A program made the translations under genes and the position numbers. 64,000 nucleotides of DNA from Salticus scenicus (lineage: Eukaryota > Arthropoda > Arachnida > Araneae > Salticidae). Below, piece by piece: positions 1 to 10,800 of this stretch (position 1 is its first letter; each line of letters starts with the position of its first letter). The notes beneath the pieces were generated by a model. The model searched no databases. It saw only the letters and a program-made list of their open reading frames with translations, and was not told the DNA's origin. Location of the stretch: positions 62,001 to 126,000 of the forward strand of contig CAWVNO010001140.1 of NCBI GenBank assembly GCA_963930645.1, written 5' to 3'.

Positions 1-1408
1 CTTTTCTTTTAGATCTTTGTTTATTATTGTTGTCTTTGTTTCCATTTAGGTTCTTTGTTTCCATTTTTAGCCTTTGTTTACATTTAGATCTTTGTTTACA
101 TTCACGTCATTGTTTACATTTAGATCTTTGTTTATATTTATAATCTTTTTCCACTAGGTTATTTGTTTAATTATGTTCTTTGTTTACATTTATAGCCTTT
201 GTTTACATTTAGGTCTTTGTATAAATTTATAGTCTTTGTTAACACTTATGTCATTGTTTACATTCACGTCTTTGTTTACATTTAGGGTCTTTGTTTACTT
301 TCACGTCTTTGTTTACATATGGGGTCTGTTCACATTGAAAGTCTGTTTTTATTTAAGGTCTTTCTTTTCTTTTAGATCTTTGTTTATTATTGTTGTCTTT
401 GTTTCAATTTAGGTCCTTTGTTTCCATTTTTAGCCTTTGTTTACATTTAGATCTTTGTTTACATTCACGTCTTTGTTTACATTTAGGGTCTTTGTTTACA
501 CATAGGGTATTTTACATTTAATGTCTGTTTTTATATTTGTAGTCTTTGTTTCCATTTATAATCTTTTTTCATTATGTTCTATGTTTACATTTATATCCTT
601 TATTTACATTTAGTTCTTTGATACATTCTAGTCTTTCTTTACATTTAGGGTCTTTGTTTACATATGGGATCTGTTTACATTTAGGTCTTTGTTTACTTTT
701 AGTGATTTTTTATATTTAGGGTGATTGTTTAATTTTAGGGGTTTTTGTTTACATATGGTGTCTGTTCACATTTAAAGTCTGTTTTTATTTAAGGTCTTTC
801 TTTTCTTTTAGATCTTTGTTTATTATTTTTGTCTTTGTTTCCATTTAGGTTCTTTGTTTCCATTTTTAGCCTTTGTTTAAATTTAGATCTATGTTTGCAT
901 TCTCGTCTTTGTTTACATTTAGGGTCTTTGTTTACACATAGGGTATTTTACATTTAGGTCTTTGTTTACATTTAGTGTCTCTGTTTACATTTCTTGCCTG
1001 TGTATACATTTAGGGATTTTTTATATTTAGGGTCATTGTTGACTTTTACATCTTTGTTTACATTTGTAGTCTTTGTTTACATTTATAGCTTTTGTTTACA
1101 TTTAGGTCTTCGATACATTCACGTCTTTGTTTACATTTAGAGTCTTTGTTTACATTTATAGTCTTTGTTTACATTTAGAGTCTTTGTTTACATTCACGTC
1201 TTCATTTACATATGGGCTCTGTTTACATTTAGGTCTTTATTTACATTTAGGGATTTTTAAATTTAGGATCATTGTTTACTTTTAAATCTTTGTTTACATT
1301 TATAATCTTTTTTCATTAGATTCTATGTTTAATTATGTTCTTTGTTTACATTTATAGCCTTTATTTACATTTAGGTCTGCATACATTTATAGCCTTTGTT
1401 AACACTTA

Positions 1409-1426
1409 TTGTTTGTTTTCGTTAGC
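1409..1426. repeat. Left terminal inverted repeat of the 0.92-kb element
   Basis: TTGTTTGTTTTCGTTAGC. It matches the reverse complement of 2310-2327 at 13 of 18 positions, including an uninterrupted GTTTTCGT core. It is preceded directly by TA. Confidence 0.75.
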
Positions 1427-2309
1427 TGTGACCCTGCTCACCTATGCGCATGCGTGAGGTCTGCATTGATTTTGTTAAAATAGGGTAGAAGCGTAGAAGA
1501 TGAGAGAATGTTTACATTTTACGAGTGAGAGATAAGTTGCGGTTTCCTTTTTCTTTTTTTTTCTTTTCAGGACATTATTGAATTTTGAGGCGATACTTCT
1601 TCGTTATATTCGTATAAAGGCAAAATGCTGATTTTTCCCCCTTGTAATTTTTAAATAAGTGTAGAAGATCAGTTTTATTCTTCGATGCAAAATAAAATCG
1701 GTAAACTTAAATGTAAATGCCTGTTTTCTTTCTTCTTCTTCTTTTTTTTTTCAGTTAAAATTATTTTTATTTGCTTACTTGATCTCTAAATTCGTACTAT
1801 ATCTGTCATACCTGAACACTTGTTTCATGCACTGATTATAGTAGTAAATTAATTAAAAATGACTTAAATTAGGTAAAATTTACATAATTCATTAATAAAA
1901 GAAGAGAAAAAGAACAACGTTTACAGTAGACTTCACCTGTAGTAAAAGTAATATATTTTTTTCTTTTAAATTATACTGCTAAAATAAAAATACCATATTT
2001 TTGGATCTCTATTTTACAGAAATTTACAGAAAATCGTATTTAAATCAAATCATTAGATTTTTTTATCATGATTATTTTACACCTTTTATTTTTCGCGCAT
2101 ATTGTCATATAAATTACATTAAATAAAATATTGTTAATTAAAATTAAAAATTAAATTTTAAATTCGCGTAAAAAGGTAAAATAAATATTGAAGACTCATA
2201 AAAAGAAAACGAACACGTGTAGAACGAAAAGCGCATTTGGCTAAGTGCCCATCTCATTCAACGCATCACCCCTTTTCCGAGTAGGATCGTTCCGCGAGAG
2301 GTAGACATG

Positions 2310-2327
2310 GTTTACGAAAACGGACAG
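2310..2327. repeat. Right terminal inverted repeat of the 0.92-kb element
   Basis: GTTTACGAAAACGGACAG, followed directly by TA and then the satellite text TGTCATTG that continues the interrupted monomer. Confidence 0.75.
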
Positions 2328-3398
2328 TATGTCATTGTTTACATTCACGTCTTTGTTCACATTTAGGGTCTTTGTTTACATTCACGTCTATGTTTACATA
2401 TGGGGTCTGTTTACATTTAAAGTATGCTTTTATTTAAGTTCTTTCTTTTATTTAGATCTCTGTTTAATATTGTAGTCTTTGTTTCCATTCATAGCCTTTG
2501 TTTACATTTAGATCTTAATTTACATTCACGTCTTTGTTTGCATTTAGGGTCTTTGCTTACATATGGGGAATTTTACATTTAGGTCTTTGTTTACATTTAG
2601 TGTCTCTGTTTACATTTATAGTCTTTGTATACATTTAGGTCTTTGTTTACATTCACGTCATTGTTTACATATGGGTTCTCTTTACATTTAAAGTCTGTTT
2701 TTATTTATAGTCTTTCTTTTCTTATAGATCTCTGTTTATTATTGTAGTCTTTGTTCCCATTTAGGTTCTTTGTTTCCATTTATAGCCTTTGTTTCCATTT
2801 AGATCTTTGTTTACATTCACGCCTTTGTTTGCATTTAGGGCCTTTGTTTACATATGGGGTATTTTACTTTTAGGTCTTTGTTTACATTTAGAGTCTGTTT
2901 AAATTTCATGCCTGTGTATACATTTAGGGATTTTTTATATTTAGGGTCATTGTTGACTTTTAGATCTTTGTTATTTGTATTCTTTGTTTACAATTATAGC
3001 CTCTGTTTACATTTAGGTCTTCGATACATTCACGTCTTTCTTTACATTTAGAGTCTTTGTTTACATTGACGTCTTCATTTACATATGGGCTCTGTTTATA
3101 TTTAGGTCTTTGTTTACATTTAGGGCTTTTTAAATGTAGGGTCATTGTTTACATTTAGATCTTTGTTTATATTTATAATCTTTTTCCACTAGGTTATTTG
3201 TTTAATTATGTTCTTTTTTTACATTTATAGCCTTTGTTTACATTTAGGTCTTTGTATAAATTTATAGTCTTTGTTAACACTTATGTCATTGTTTACATTC
3301 ACGTCTTTGTTTACATTTAGGGTCTTTGTTTACATTCACGTCTTTGTTTACATATGGGGTCTGTTTACATTTAAAGTTTGTTTTTATTTAAGGTCTTT

Positions 3399-6300
3399 CT
3401 TTTCTTTTAGATCTTTGTTTATTATTGTTGTCTTTGTTTCCATTTAGGTTCTTTGTTTCCATTTTTAGCCTTTGTTTACATTTAGATCTTTGTTTACATT
3501 CACGTCATTGTTTACATTTAGATCTTTGTTTATATTTATAATCTTATTCCACTAGGTTATTTGTTTAATTATGTTCTTTGTTTACATTTATAGCCTTTGT
3601 TTACATTTAGGTCTTTGTATAAATTTATAGTCTTTGTTAACACTTATGTCATTGTTTACATTCACGTCTTTGTTTACATTTAGGGTCTTTGTTTACTTTC
3701 ACGTCTTTGTTTACATATGGGGTCTGTTCACATTGAAAGTCTGTTTTTATTTAAGGTCTTTCTTTTCTTTTAGATCTTTGTTTATTATTGTTGTCTTTGT
3801 TTCAATTTAGGTCCTTTGTTTCCATTTTTAGCCTTTGTTTACATTTAGATCTTTGTTTACATTCACGTCTTTGTTTACATTTAGGGTCTTTGTTTACACA
3901 TAGGGTATTTTACATTTAATGTCTGTTTTTATATTTGTAGTCTTTGTTTCCATTTATAATCTTTTTTCATTATGTTCTATGTTTACATTTATATCCTTTA
4001 TTTACATTTAGTTCTTTGATACATTCTAGTCTTTGTTTACATTTAGGGTCTTTGTTTACATTCACGTGTTTGTTTACATATGGGATCTGTTTACATTTAG
4101 GTCTTTGTTTACTTTTAGTGATTTTTTATATTTAGGGTGATTGTTTAATTTTAGGGGTTTTTATTTACATATGGTGTCTGTTCACATTTAAAGTCTGTTT
4201 TTATTTAAGGTCTTTCTTTTCTTTTAGATCTTTGTTTATTATTTTTGTCTTTGTTTCCATTTAGGTTCTTTGTTTCCATTTTTAGCCTTTGTTTAAATTT
4301 AGATCTATGTTTGCATTCTCGTCTTTGTTTACATTTAGGGTCTTTGTTTACACATAGGGTATTTTACATTTAGGTCTTTGTTTACATTTAGTGTCTCTGT
4401 TTACATTTCTTGCCTGTGTATACATTTAGGGATTTTTTATATTTAGGGTCATTGTTGACTTTTACATCTTTGTTTACCTTTGTAGTCTTTGTTTACATTT
4501 ATAGCTTTTGTTTACATTTAGGTCTTCGATACATTCACGTCTTTGTTTACATTTAGAGTCTTTGTTTACATTTATAGTCTTTGTTTACATTTAGAGTCTT
4601 TGTTTACATTCACGTCTTCATTTACATATGGGCTCTGTTTACATTTAGGTCTTTATTTACATTTAGGGATTTTTAAATTTAGGATCATTGTTTACTTTTA
4701 AATCTTTGTTTACATTTATAATCTTTTTTCATTAGATTCTATGTTTAATTATGTTCTTTGTTTACATTTATAGCCTTTATTTACATTTAGGTCTGCATAC
4801 ATTTATAGCCTTTGTTAACACTTATTGTTTGTTTTCGTTAGCTGTGACCCTGCTCAACTATGCGCATGCGTGAGGTCTGCATTGATTTTGTTAAAATAGG
4901 GTAGAAGCGTAGAAGATGAGAGAATGTTTACATTTTACGAGTGAGAGATAAGTTGCGGTTTCTTTTTTCTTTTTTTTTCTTTTCAGGACATTATTGAATT
5001 TTGAGGCGATACTTCTTCGTTATATTCGTATAAAGGCAAAATGCTGATTTTTCCCCCTTGTAATTTTTAAATAAGTGTAGAAGATCAGTTTTATTCTTCG
5101 ATGCAAAATAAAATCCGTAAACTTAAATGTAAATGCCTGTTTTCTTTCTTCTTCTTCTTTTTTTTTTTCAGTTAAAATTATTTTTATTTGCTTACTTGAT
5201 CTCTAAATTCGTACTATATCTGTCATACCTGAACACTTGTTTCATGCACTGATTATAGTAGTAAATTAATTAAAAATGACTTAAATTAGGTAAAATTTAC
5301 ATAATTCATTAATAAAAGAAGAGAAAAAGAACAACGTTTACAGTAGACTTTACCTGTAGTAAAAGTAATATATTTTTTTCTTTTAAATTATACTGCTAAA
5401 ATAAAAATACCATATTTTTGGATCTCTATTTTACAGAAATTTACAGAAAATCGTATTTAAATCAAATCATTAGATTTTTTTATCATGATTATTTTACACC
5501 TTTTATTTTTCGCGCATATTGTCATATAAATTACATTAAATAAAATATTGTTAATTAAAATTAAAAATTAAACTTTAAATTCGCGTAAAAAGGTAAAATA
5601 AATATTGAAGACTCATAAAAAGAGAACGAACACGTGTAGAACGAAAAGCGCATTTGGCTAAGTGCCCATCTCATTCAACGCATCACCCCTTTTCCGAGTA
5701 GGATCGTTCCGCGAGAGGTAGACATGGTTTACGAAAACGGACAGTATGTCATTGTTTACATTCACGTCTTTGTTCACATTTAGGGTCTTTGTTTACATTC
5801 ACGTCTTTGTTCACATTTAGGGTCTTTGTTTACATTCACGTCTATGTTTACATATGGGGTCTGTTTACATTTAAAGTATGCTTTTATTTAAGTTATTTCT
5901 TTTATTTAGATCTCTGTTTAATATTGTAGTCTTTGTTTCCATTCATAGCCTTTGTTTACATTTAGATCTTAATTTACATTCATGTCTTTGTTTGCATTTA
6001 GGGTCTTTGCTTACATATGGGGAATTTTACATTTACGTCTTTGTTTACATTTAGTGTCTCTGTTTACATTTATAGTCTTTGTATACATTTAGGTCTTTGT
6101 TTACATTCACGTCATTGTTTACATATGGGTTCTCTTTACATTTAAAGTCTGTTTTTATTTATAGTCTTTCTTTTCTTATAGATCTCTGTTTATTATTGTT
6201 TTCTTTGTTCCCATTTAGGTTCTTTGTTTCCATTTATAGCCTTTGTTTCCATTTAGATCTTTGTTTACATTCACGCCTTTGTTTGCGTTTAGGGCCTTTG

Positions 6301-6852
6301 TTTACATATGGGGTATTTTACTTTTAGGTCTTTGTTTACATTTAGAGTCTGTTTAAATTTCATGCCTGTGTATACATTTAGGGATTTTTTATATTTAGGG
6401 TCATTGTTGACTTTTAGATCTTTGTTATTTGTATTCTTTGTTTACAATTATAGCCTCTGTTTACATTTAGGTCTTCGATACATTCACGTCTTTCTTTACA
6501 TTTAGAGTCTTTGTTTACATTGACGTCTTCATTTACATATGGGCTCTGTTTATATTTAGGTCTTTGTTTACATTTAGGGCTTTTTAAATGTAGGGTCATT
6601 GTTTACATTTAGATCTTTGTTTATATTTATAATCTTTTTCCACTAGGTTATTTGTTTAATTATGTTCTTTGTTTACATTTATAGCCTTTGTTTACATTTA
6701 GGTCTTTGTATAAATTTATAGTCTTTGTTAACACTTATGTCATTGTTTACATTCACGTCTTTGTTTACATTTAGGGTCTTTGTTTACATTCACGTCTTTG
6801 TTTACATATGGGGTCTGTTTACATTTAAAGTCTGTTTTTATTTAAGGTCTTT
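3399..6852. repeat. 3.4-kb higher-order repeat, copy A2
   Basis: A near-identical tandem copy of 1-3398, with the embedded TIR element in the same register (4825-5744). It is longer by one 18-bp monomer near 4045, one 36-bp dimer near 5785 and a couple of bases in T-runs. Whole-monomer length differences are what unequal exchange or slippage between monomers would leave. Confidence 0.9.
4825..5744. mobile_element. Non-autonomous TIR DNA transposon, copy 2 (920 bp)
   Basis: Offset from copy 1 by 3,416 bp at the left end, with the same TA flanks (4823-4824, 5745-5746) and the same terminal repeats. By eye it differs from copy 1 at about half a dozen positions (for example GCTCAACTATG versus GCTCACCTATG, and AATCCGTAAAC versus AATCGGTAAAC) and by one base in a T-run. 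Both copies occupy the same repeat position, so this is one insertion later duplicated with its host repeat. Confidence 0.8.
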
Positions 6853-7411
6853 CTTTTCTTTTAGATCTTTGTTTATTATTGTTGTCTTTGTTTCCATTTA
6901 GGTTCTTTGTTTCCATTTTTAGCCTTTGTTTACATTTAGATCTTTGTTTACATTCACGTCATTGTTTACATTTAGATCTTTGTTTATATTTATAATCTTT
7001 TTCCACTAGGTTATTTGTTTAATTATGTTCTTTGTTTACATTTATAGCCTTTGTTTACATTTAGGTCTTTGTATAAATTTATAGTCTTTGTTAACACTTA
7101 TGTCATTGTTTACATTCACGTCTTTGTTTACATTTAGGGTCTTTGTTTACATTCACGTCTTTGTTTACATATGGGGTCTGTTTACATTTAAAGTCTGTTT
7201 TTATTTAAGGTCTTTCTTTTCTTTTAGATCTTTGTTTATTATTGTTGTCTTTGTTTCCATTTAGGTTCTTTGTTTCCATTTTTAGCCTTTGTTTACATTT
7301 AGATCTTTGTTTACATTCACGTCTTTGTTTACATTTAGGTTCTTTGTTTACACATGGGTACTTTACATTTAGGTCTTTGTTTACATTTAGTGTCTCTGTT
7401 TACATTTCATA
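6853..7411. repeat. Partial third copy of the 3.4-kb unit, cut by the retrotransposon
   Basis: Restarts the text of positions 1 and 3399 and contains a 363-bp subrepeat (restart at 7216, matching the 1-to-364 spacing in copy A1). It leads into monomers resembling 18867-18962 and is broken at 7417 by the LTR element. The satellite resumes at 14084. Confidence 0.85.
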
Positions 7412-7416
7412 CCTGT
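7412..7416. repeat. Left target-site duplication (CCTGT)
   Basis: CCTGT immediately precedes the left LTR and is repeated at 14079-14083. Satellite copies without the element read CATGCCTGTGTATTC (18954 onward), with a single CCTGT. A five-base duplication is usual for BEL/Pao integrases. Confidence 0.95.
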
Positions 7417-7897
7417 TGGCTATGAAGCCACTAAAGAATTTCGACTAAGTTTCAATTTTATGAATTTCGATTTAGGATTAATTTAATTTAGCATCTCGGA
7501 TTACGAAGGTCTAACGCATTTATTTTAAATTCAAATTTTGCAACTCTTACTTAAACACAAATCAGCATATAATTAAATGAGAATAAGTTTAAATCTACTT
7601 ACCCTATCTGCCAGATTTCCCGGGTGAAAGTAAAACTAGAACTGCCAATACATCGACTCAGACCTCTAAATTCTGCTTAGCAAACGATTTATTGTTACAA
7701 TACTAACTTATGTTATTTGACTCGAATAATGACGAATAAGAATTATATTAAGAAAGTTTGTTTGCTGGGTTTTAGATGCATTGCATCTCTCTTCGATTCG
7801 ATTCGGCGACTGAGTCAATCAGCTCCGTCCCGTCACACAAGAGTTCTGTTCTGCGCATCGTATCCTGCCTCCTTCTCCATTCTCTTCCTCCCCGACA
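7417..7897 (-). repeat. 3' LTR of the BEL/Pao element
   Basis: A 481-bp direct repeat of 13598-14078, offset 6,181. It contains the last 20 codons and stop of the gag-pol frame. In element sense it starts TGTCGGGG and ends CATAGCCA. Confidence 0.97.
7688..7693 (-). promoter_or_regulatory. Candidate polyadenylation signal in the 3' LTR
   Basis: On the minus strand this reads AATAAA, mid-LTR, in the context AACAATAAATCG. The same hexamer lies at 13869-13874 in the other LTR. The position is plausible for the R region, but the hexamer is common in AT-rich DNA and no transcript evidence is available. Confidence 0.4.
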
Positions 7898-10800
7898 TCC
7901 TCCGGGGGGGGGCTGAGCATGGCAGACTGGCGACTCGATTCACCGGTCTTTTGATGACTCCAGATGGCGTCTTCAGAGTGACGATTCTTACGATGCCATC
8001 ATCTCCAGAATGCAAGTCCAGAATTCTGGCCAAGTTCCACTGTGCTGGCTCAATAGAAGGCTCTAACACCAGGACTAGCTGACCAGGTTGCAGATGTGTA
8101 TTACCACTCTTCCATTTTTCTCTTGCCTGGAGTGAAGTCAAATAAGACCTTGCCCATGTGCTCCAAAATTGCTTCTTGATCTGCTGGAGGAGTTTCCATC
8201 TGGAAGAAAAACTGGTACAAAATTGATTAGTGGGGTTAAAAGATTGTTCAGGAAGCTGGAGAAGCGGAGCCCCAATTAAGAAGTGTCCTGGAGTAAGTAC
8301 TAAGAAATTATTGGGCTCGGTGGAAAGTGGGACTAAGGGTCGTGAATTTAAGCAGGCTTCAATGTTAGTTAGAATAGTGTCACACTCCTCAAAGGTCAGG
8401 CAATTGCCTTTACACGCTTTGAGTAAATGGCGTTTGGCCAATTTAACCGAAGATTCCCATAGGCCGCCAAAGTTAGGCCCGTAAGGTGGCATAAAATGCC
8501 AATGAATTTGTCTAGTTGTGGCAAATTCTTGGATAGTATTGGTTTTTGAAAGCTTTACTAGCCCTTTTAAATGGGCATTGGCACCCACAAAATTGCGTCC
8601 GTTGTCAGAATAAATGTCAGTAGGATAGCCTCGACGCGCTATGAATCTTTGCAGGGCATATAAAAAATGTTCAGTTGATAAGCTCGTGACTAATTCGAGA
8701 TGAATTGCCTTGGTGCTCATGCAGATGAATAGACAAATATAGGACTTAAATTTTGTTTTTGTTCGTTTATGTTCACACTTTGTTTGAATAGGGCCTGCAT
8801 AATCAAGGCCAACATGTTGAAATGGTCTACAAGGGTTGACTCTTGCACTGGGAAGGTCACCCATCATTTGTTGAATTGGGGTCGGTTGGACTTTGGCACA
8901 TGTGACACATTTACGAAGCTCTTTTTTCACAGTGGATCTACCATCAGGAATCCAGTAAGACTGGCGAATGAGATTTAATACTAGGTCTACACCTCCATGA
9001 AGACTATACGTGTGAAAATGTCTTATTAATGTCGATGTAAAAGGGTGATTTTTAGGTATGAGTATTGGATGTTTAGTATCATAGGGCAGAGTGATGTTTT
9101 TATCAATTCTACCTCCCACTCTCAATAGATTTTCGGAATCAAGAAACACATTGAGATTTTTTAATTTACTGCTGTTTGCCACGGGTTGGCCGCGCTGCAA
9201 AAGGGCGATTTCTGAAGCAAAGGACCTTTGTTGGACGAATTTAATAACAATTTTTCTAGCTTCTGAAATTTCTTGTACTGAGACTGGTCCTTTCAATTTT
9301 GTAGCATTTCTAATATTATTTATAAATCGCTTCATAAATTCAATTACACGAAAAAGTTTATTACTTGATGAAAATTTTGAAACCAAATCCTCTATAACGG
9401 ATTCATGCATTGGAGTTGACTCTATTAGTCCAGGAATTCCCACAATTGTACATGGGACTGAGGTAGCAATCTTGGACTCGTGATCTGAGACCGGAATCTT
9501 TGACCAATCAGGTCCAGACCACCACAAGTTAAAGTGGTTTAATTTGTCGGGTAACAGCCCACGGGTTGCACAGTCTGCTGGGTTATGTTTGCTTGGAAAG
9601 TGATGCCATGATGTGGGGTCTGTGAGAGCTCTAATTTTGTTTACTCGGTGTAGGACATATGTGTTGCCCTTTAAGGGTGGATTTAAGATCCAACTACGGG
9701 CAATTGTTGAGTCTGTCCATAGGAGAATGTCCTCAACCTGATAATCCAGCGAGCTCTGGACGACTGACAAAAGTTCCGAGAGTAATACAGCCGCGCATAG
9801 CTCCAACCTAGGCAAGGTAATGGGTTTTAAAGGAGCTACACGGGTTTTAGCTGCAATCAATTTTAAAGATGAGTTCTGACTTGGGCGTATATAAATTACG
9901 GCAGCATATGCCTTTGTTGACGCATCACAAAATCCCAGAATCTGGAAAATAGGTTCGGACTTCAGGTCTAAAAATCTGGGTACTGACATGGCCTTAAAGG
10001 AAGCAATTTTTTCATAAAATTCGTTCCACCTGTTTTGAATGTCTGGTGGTAAAGGATCATCCCAACCAAGTTTTAGCTTCCAAACATCTTGGAGAAGCAA
10101 TTTTAAAAGAATAGTGGCAGGGGATAACAGACCCAAAGGGTCGAAAATGCGTGCAATTACGGACAATAATTGTCGTTTAGTTTTGACGTTTTCTTCTGTG
10201 TTGACGCCAACCTGCAGTGTATCCGATGTTAAATTCCAGTTTAGTCCTAAAATACGTTGGGATTGATCGGGGTTTAAGGATAATTCCTGATTTGTTGATT
10301 TTAGAGCCTCTGGGACCTGAACTAGAGCTTCCACATAATTTGAAGCCCATTTTCGCAGCTTGAAACCCCCAGCATTAAATAATGCCTGAAGGTCTGTGAC
10401 CAAAGATTGAGCGGATTCGATTGTTTCAGCCCCTCCAAGGAAATCGTCCATATACAGGTTGTTGCGGGCAGCCTGCACAGCTACGGGAAAATTGGGTTCT
10501 TCATCGTTTAATAGCTGTAATATGGTACGCAGGGCTAAAAATGGAGCACAGGCTGTGCCATAAGTAACAGTGTTCAATTTATACACTCTGAGTGGATCTG
10601 AAACATTGGCCCTCCAAAATATTCTTTGAAAGTCTGTATCAGGCTCTGCGATTAGAATTTGCCTAAACATTTTCTCGATATCACTCGAGAGGGCGACTTT
10701 ATTTAAACGGAATCGAATCAAATTGCAAAATATACTAGATTGAAGTTTTGGCCCTTTGTGCAAATTGGAGTTCAGGGATTTGCCATTTGTAGTTACGGCC

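Larger units (their letters stand above)
1409..2327. mobile_element. Non-autonomous TIR DNA transposon, copy 1 (919 bp)
   Basis: Non-satellite AT-rich sequence flanked by TA on both sides (1407-1408 and 2328-2329). The left end TTGTTTGTTTTCGTTAGC (1409-1426) pairs with the right end GTTTACGAAAACGGACAG (2310-2327) as an inverted repeat matching at 13 of 18 positions. The uninserted site survives in neighbouring repeat copies as ACACTTATGTCATTG (around 247, 3282 and 6739), so the insertion duplicated exactly TA. No frame of 60 codons or more lies inside, so it encodes no recognisable transposase. Two pyrimidine tracts ending in CAG (1568-1570, 1752-1754) and a GCGCATGCG palindrome are visible. 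A TA duplication fits Tc1/mariner-type or other TA-targeting elements; I do not recognise the family. Confidence 0.8.
1..3398. repeat. 3.4-kb higher-order repeat, copy A1
   Basis: Base 1 begins mid-module (CTTTTCTTTTAGATC) and the same text restarts at 3399 and 6853, so this is the visible part of the first of two tandem 3.4-kb units. It carries satellite monomers plus one TIR element at 1409-2327. Compared with copy A2 it lacks one 18-bp monomer near 640 and one 36-bp dimer near 2360. Most other differences are single bases. The true unit boundary is arbitrary because the array runs off the window. Confidence 0.9.
1..7416. repeat. 18-bp tandem satellite, left arm
   Basis: Head-to-tail monomers of 17-19 bp run from the first base to the retrotransposon, interrupted only by two copies of a 0.92-kb TIR element. 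Common monomers are TCTTTGTTTACATTTAG, TCTTTGTTTACATTCACG and TCTTTGTTTACATATGGGG. The plus strand is strongly T-rich. Variant monomers occur in a fixed order: a TTTATTATTGTAGTC module, then GATTTTTTATATTTAGGG, then TATAATCTTTTTCATTAG. This shows a higher-order structure rather than random mixing. There is no gene in this stretch. The array continues off the left edge. Confidence 0.97.

Noticed and set aside
2238..2294. Pol III box A-like (TGGCTAAGTGCC) and box B-like (GGATCGTTCCG) pair in the TIR element
   Set aside because: The A box lacks the final GG, the B box has about three mismatches, and the sequence does not fold as a tRNA by eye.
2307..2390. Short coding start (ATGGTTTACGAAAACGG) running from the TIR element into satellite
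   Set aside because: It stops after about 20 codons, and the ATG region is part of the terminal inverted repeat.
7717..8082. 121-codon plus-strand frame across the left LTR
   Set aside because: Antisense to the 3' end of gag-pol and the LTR. The other plus-strand frames between 8230 and 12888 are likewise shadows of the minus-strand polyprotein.
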